Assembly: GCA_000174895.1 (NCBI GenBank)
Contig: ACOK01000114.1
Span: 1-64,000, forward strand
Direction: 5' to 3'
DNA: 64,000 nucleotides
DNA from: Ruminococcus flavefaciens FD-1
GTDB lineage: Bacteria > Bacillota > Clostridia > Oscillospirales > Ruminococcaceae
Positions 60,701 to 64,000 of this stretch are shown here, piece by piece. Numbering within the stretch: the stretch's first letter is position 1; every line of letters starts with the position of its first letter. Made by a program: the position numbers and the translations under genes. The notes under the pieces were generated by a model. The model did not search any database, was not told the DNA's origin, and saw only the letters and a program-made list of their open reading frames with translations.

Positions 60701-61370
60701 AGTCGTTTCTGTGGCTGTATGCATATATTATCGGAAGTATCAGCATACAGGGAAGTATTACTGCAACGTATACTATAATTATATAGTTGGTGCTTATGTC
60801 AAATATCTTCGCAGCCATTGTCATTGCAAGAGTAACAAGACCGCTGATGACCATGAGTCTTCCTCCGAATCTGTGAGTGAGATTCCAGCATTTTTCGTTT
60901 TTGAGAGTCCACGGCATCTTGAATCCGAGAGTTTTATTCTGACGGACTGTAGGCATATAATTGCCGAGAATGATGAACAAAAAGCTGAACATAAACAGTA
61001 TTATCCAGTCATATCCTGTTTTAATTCTGTCACCGACATCTGCGCCGCTGCTCATCAGTCCAAGAAAGAACCAGTTCACAGCTACGATGATTAATTCTGT
61101 TATCAGTAATGTTACTGTCATCGGCTTGCTGTTTTTTTCGGCGTTTTTGCCTTTACGCTCACTAAGATAGAACATGAAAGCTACAAACAGCAGAATGATT
61201 GACGGGAAAATTCCGTTCCACTTTGAGCCGACCCTGTCGCAAACAAAATCAAAGTTGAAGTTCACGGGAACAATATCGGGCAATTTCAGCAGAAACAAAA
61301 TAGATGCGATGAGATTTATCAGTGATACGGCAATTGTTATGAGGAATACCCTCTTGAATGTTTTAGTCAT
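60699..61370 (-). CDS. sdpI: SdpI-family membrane protein
   Basis: 223 aa with six membrane segments. DUF1648-like start (LPDIVPVNFNFDFVCDRVGSKW) and SdpI tail (LGNYMPTVRQNKTLGFKMPWTLKNEKCWNLTHRFGGRLMV). Bacillus SdpI gives immunity to the SdpC toxin and sequesters the repressor SdpR. The start overlaps the stop of the ArsR-type gene, the same pairing as in Bacillus. No SdpC-like toxin is in the window. Confidence 0.9.
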   Translation of the reverse strand: MTKTFKRVFLITIAVSLINLIASILFLLKLPDIVPVNFNFDFVCDRVGSKWNGIFPSIILLFVAFMFYLSERKGKNAEKNSKPMTVTLLITELIIVAVNWFFLGLMSSGADVGDRIKTGYDWIILFMFSFLFIILGNYMPTVRQNKTLGFKMPWTLKNEKCWNLTHRFGGRLMVISGLVTLAMTMAAKIFDISTNYIIIVYVAVILPCMLILPIIYAYSHRND

Positions 61371-61639
61371 TTTAATTCTCCTTTTCCGCCGAACATATCG
61401 GCAATTCCTTTAAGAAAGTCCTGAAACACCGTAGTGTTCAGACTGTATGTTATGGTTTGTTTTTCCTTTGTTGAGATTATAAGTCCTGCCTCACGCAGTA
61501 TCTTCAGATGGTGAGAGATAGTCGCTCCCGAAACATCGAATTGCTCGCCTATTTCCCCTGCTGTCATATCGGTTTTCTGAAGCAAAGTAAGTATCTGCCG
61601 CCTTGTGGGGTCAGACATTGCATTCCAGACGTCTTTCAC
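61367..61639 (-). CDS. sdpR: ArsR/SdpR-family repressor
   Basis: 90 aa starting at GTG 61639 (SD aggaggtgatg), inside the end of the YhfC-like gene. Winged HTH: VWNAMSDPTRRQILTLLQKTDMTAGEIGEQFDVSGATISHHLKILREAGLI. No metal-binding Cys pair. Likely autoregulates through the TCTAAATA repeats upstream of the operon. Confidence 0.9.
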   Translation of the reverse strand: MKDVWNAMSDPTRRQILTLLQKTDMTAGEIGEQFDVSGATISHHLKILREAGLIISTKEKQTITYSLNTTVFQDFLKGIADMFGGKGELK

Positions 61640-62436
61640 TGTCCATCACCTCCTGCGGTAATTTTTTGTAGAAGCAATAAACCGCTGCTGCAATGACGAA
61701 TGCTGCCGATGCATAAATTATTTCCATCTGTATTGCTGTTACTGTTTTGGTCAGATAAAGTGCTGAAAGCATATCATATCCGAAGTGAAGAAGTATTGCA
61801 ATCGGATAAAGCATGATGTACTTCTTGTTCTTGGCAGCTGCAAATACAAGAACAGAGCATGATATATGGAACGTCATAGCGGATATCCGCTCGAAAACTG
61901 CCGGAAGTACTGAAGAAAAAGTAGAAGCGGATACAGCTTTCAGCTGTTCAGTTGCGAGGGCTATTGTGGCTTCGTCCATATCTGCTGTGATCTTTTCGGT
62001 ATTGCCCGAGTTTATCATGATGCCCATAACGATGTAAGTGATAGCCGTTGAAAGAATAAGGAAAAGTGCTTCAAATCCGCCGTGACCGATTCCGTAGCTG
62101 ATGGCGTTTTTCTTGTCATGATTCTTTTTCATGGCAGTCCTGAAGGCAATAAATCGGCCTGTTTCCTCGAAAAGTCCTGCAAATACTGAGGCAACAACAG
62201 TAGTAAGGACAGGGCTGTTTTTTATTGCGGGCAAACTCAAAATCAGCACTTTCGGGATATTCTCCAGAACCATCGCCGACACAAAAAATGTGACCGCACC
62301 GATGAGATAAAGCTCAAACGGCTGTTTTGTTTTCTTCTTCCAGATAAGAGAGACGAGCCGCTACAAGAGCGATGACCAGTATTGCCTGTAATCCGATCGC
62401 TGCAAATGCAGTATTTGTGAATCTGATATTTTCCAT
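61611..62436 (-). pseudogene. YhfC-family intramembrane glutamic protease-like protein, frameshifted
   Basis: From ATG 62436 (SD aaaggagg) the frame reads MENIRFTNTAFAAIGLQ, then a stop (TGA); the continuation WKKKTKQPFELYLIGAVTFFV lies one base off and leads on into ENIPKVLILSLP, to 61611. The shift lies near 62345-62360 (cgtctctcttatctgg). Catalytic-type motifs EETGR and GHGGFEA are present on separate membrane helices. First gene of the SdpR/SdpI operon. Confidence 0.75.
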
Positions 62437-62511
62437 GATAGTCCTCCTTTGAAAAGTGAACAATGTTATTTTGATAAACGTCTAAATACCAGGTATTAAT
62501 TTGGACGGAGT

Positions 62512-62561
62512 ATTTAGATATCCGTCTAAATATAATATACCACAACAGTCTGATTTTGTCA
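62512..62561 (-). promoter_or_regulatory. Promoter and operator of the YhfC-SdpR-SdpI operon
   Basis: Minus strand TTGACA (62561-62556), 17 bp, TATATT (62538-62533). The palindrome TATTTAGA-N6-TCTAAATA (62512-62533) covers the start site. Further TCTAAATA half sites are at about 62481-62489 and 62579-62587, so several repressor sites flank the promoter. Confidence 0.75.
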
Positions 62562-62641
62562 AGTGGTATTTTGATAATTATCTAAATAGCTGTTAGCAGA
62601 AAATAACGCTCCCCATGTATTACTCAAAGGGAGCGCTCGGA

Positions 62642-63112
62642 TCATTCTTTTACATTGAGCCAGAATTCGCCTTCAAAATCAGCAGTCTGTTCAGGATCGG
62701 AGTAACCGTCGGTGATAGCCTTTCCGCTTATTTTAACGTGAAGGAGTTCGCCTTCCATGCCTATTATATTCCATTTATAATTGATCAGCGGTTCGTGCTC
62801 GAAAATGTACATTGTGTCTTCTCTCTCATCGGCTTCCTCAACGTCCTTGACTTCAAATTCCATGCCGATGATGTCTTCGAGATCTTCTTTACCTGTGGCA
62901 AATTCGTTTATGATGATCTCGGGACTAACTTCTTCATCGCCGAATTCGCCTTCTTCAAACCATACATCCATGGAAAGAGTTTTAGTAATAATTTCTCTTT
63001 CCTCGTCGATATCCTCGTCATTATCAAATAAACTGATATAGGTCATGTCGCAGTCCTTGACTGCAAATTCGTGACCGCCTAAAATGAGTTTGCCTCTCTG
63101 AACATCTGCCAT
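62642..63112 (-). CDS. Hypothetical acidic protein
   Basis: 156 aa from ATG 63112 (SD agaggt; the frame is open six codons further). Opens ADVQRGKLILGGHEFAVKDCDMTYISLFDNDED, with beta strands and long acidic loops, and ends VKISGKAITDGYSDPEQTADFEGEFWLNVKE. No signal peptide, no membrane helix. It may be an immunity-type or phage-like protein (such small acidic beta proteins occur in polymorphic toxin loci) but nothing nearby supports that. Confidence 0.65.
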   Translation of the reverse strand: MADVQRGKLILGGHEFAVKDCDMTYISLFDNDEDIDEEREIITKTLSMDVWFEEGEFGDEEVSPEIIINEFATGKEDLEDIIGMEFEVKDVEEADEREDTMYIFEHEPLINYKWNIIGMEGELLHVKISGKAITDGYSDPEQTADFEGEFWLNVKE

Positions 63113-63201
63113 AATAATACCTCTTTTCAATCATGATAACAGCAAAGCTGTACGTCAATTATAACATAATGCATTAAATATGTCAATCATAATTGTGAAT
63201 A

Positions 63202-64000
63202 TTATTCGACAGGCGGATAAAACTTTATAAGCATTTCCGTCAGCATTTCGGGTATGAACTGATAATGTGCCGAATCGGGATAGATCTTGCATTCCACGTC
63301 TGCACCGTGAGAATCGAGTCTTTCTTTAAGGTGCTGTATTCCTTCAAGTGTGGAATCGTTATCTCCGTAGTATTCCTCATAAACGGGGGTCTTCATCAGC
63401 TCCGCCGCAGATAAAGATTCTCTTGTCACAGCTTTCATTTCGGTCAAAGTAGCCGTATTCATTCAGAACTTCATCCTGATCCACATAGGGAAGAAATCCG
63501 GGAGACCAGAAAACGGGACTTCCGATTATGTAGTTATGGAACGGCTGATTCTCGAATTTATCTGAGTTGAATGCAGCATAGTGTGCGAAAGTACCGCCAA
63601 GTGAGTGACCGTACAGCGTGGAATTTCCGAAGTCGATGTTGTACTCCTCGCCCAGATACGGCATCAGGTCATCGGTGATGAAGCTGAGGAATTCTTCGGA
63701 TTTGTCACTGTAGAAGTGAACACGGTTTGTGTCGTCGGTGCCGTCCATTGAATAGTCAAAGCCGATGCTGACAAGTATAACATCGTCAGCACTTCCCTCC
63801 TCCATAGCCTTTCGCATATCCGCACAGTTGTTGAATCTCCATACACCGTCGGTCAGTACGTAGGCAGGATAAAAATTGCCGGGAGAAAAATCAGGGGGCA
63901 GAGTCACATGAACAGTGAAACTGCTGTCAAGCTGCTCGTCGTAGATGCTGTATTCACGGACAAATGGAGCGATCTCCTCAATTTTGTCACAGTCGATCTC
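63202..64000 (-). pseudogene. Alpha/beta hydrolase (YbbA/esterase-D-like), frameshifted, 5' end outside the window
   Basis: The first frame runs from the right edge (DCDKIEEIAPFVREYSIYD, VTLPPDFSPGNFYPAYVLTDG) through the nucleophile elbow LYGHSLGGTFAHYAAF to IFICGGADEDPRL and a stop. The next frame continues VYEEYYGDNDSTLEGIQHL and IYPDSAHYQFIPEML to 63202, with the catalytic His in SAHYQFIP. An extra C in ccccc at about 63386-63390 explains it. It belongs with putative siderophore or cinnamoyl esterases; substrate unknown. The start codon is beyond the window. Confidence 0.75.

Overview
The window looks like chromosomal DNA from a fibre-degrading Ruminococcus (Oscillospiraceae), close to the R. 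flavefaciens / R. albus / R. champanellensis group. This rests on many secreted proteins carrying Ca-binding dockerin modules of the Ruminococcus type, Thr-rich linkers, Firmicutes sigma-A promoters with AGGAGG ribosome binding sites, a clostridial 6S RNA, a YunB-type sporulation gene and a Na+-pumping decarboxylase operon. No cohesin or scaffoldin gene is present.

Layout. 1-2 kb: an AAA ATPase/PD-(D/E)XK gene and a 3' fragment of a tRNA-Met gene. 2.2-3.6 kb: an IS1380 element killed by an in-frame stop. 3.7-16 kb: a plant polysaccharide block. It holds a mannan esterase-dockerin-GH26 mannanase, a GH97 putative alpha-galactosidase with CBM and dockerin (frameshifted), a large PBP/AraC regulator, and a rhamnogalacturonan lyase (PL11)-dockerin-CBM35-CE12 esterase. 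16-23 kb: a GH43 remnant cut by an IS66 remnant, then two dockerin proteins: one with GH11-like modules, one with leucine-rich-repeat-like and transglutaminase modules. 23.4-25.4 kb: a DUF3990 - unknown - NADAR gene set that looks like an ADP-ribosylation toxin/antitoxin cassette. A second copy of the tRNA-Met 3' fragment lies at 25.8 kb, so a 23.8 kb segment is bracketed by attachment-site-like direct repeats. 26-28 kb: group II intron, truncated dockerin enzyme and IS200 remnants. Two MITE-like families are scattered through 12-23.6 kb.

28-64 kb is mostly core genome. It contains an oxaloacetate-decarboxylase-type Na+ pump (oadA-oadG-biotin carrier-oadB); a TetM-like ribosome-protection GTPase fused to a YacP/Rae1-like NYN nuclease; sporulation-type genes; glmS; a ydjGHI-like membrane-stress operon; a GntR-ABC transporter operon; an FkbM methyltransferase; rpsO-pnp; a roughly 0.9 kb region with promoter, terminator and a 70-nt tandem repeat that looks like a noncoding RNA gene; DUF1292; 6S RNA; tRNA-Pro(GGG); glyA; a pyrophosphatase-like/cupin protein; rarA; an ACT-protein/homoserine dehydrogenase operon; an SdpRI/YhfC operon; and an alpha/beta hydrolase running off the right edge.

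The three most unusual items are the GTPase-nuclease fusion (about 32-34.6 kb), the 70-nt repeat RNA locus (about 50.8-51.8 kb) and the DUF3990/NADAR cassette (about 23.9-25.4 kb). Several genes carry single-base frameshifts, some at homopolymers, so either decay or assembly error must be considered throughout. All family names are from reading the sequence; no database search was run.
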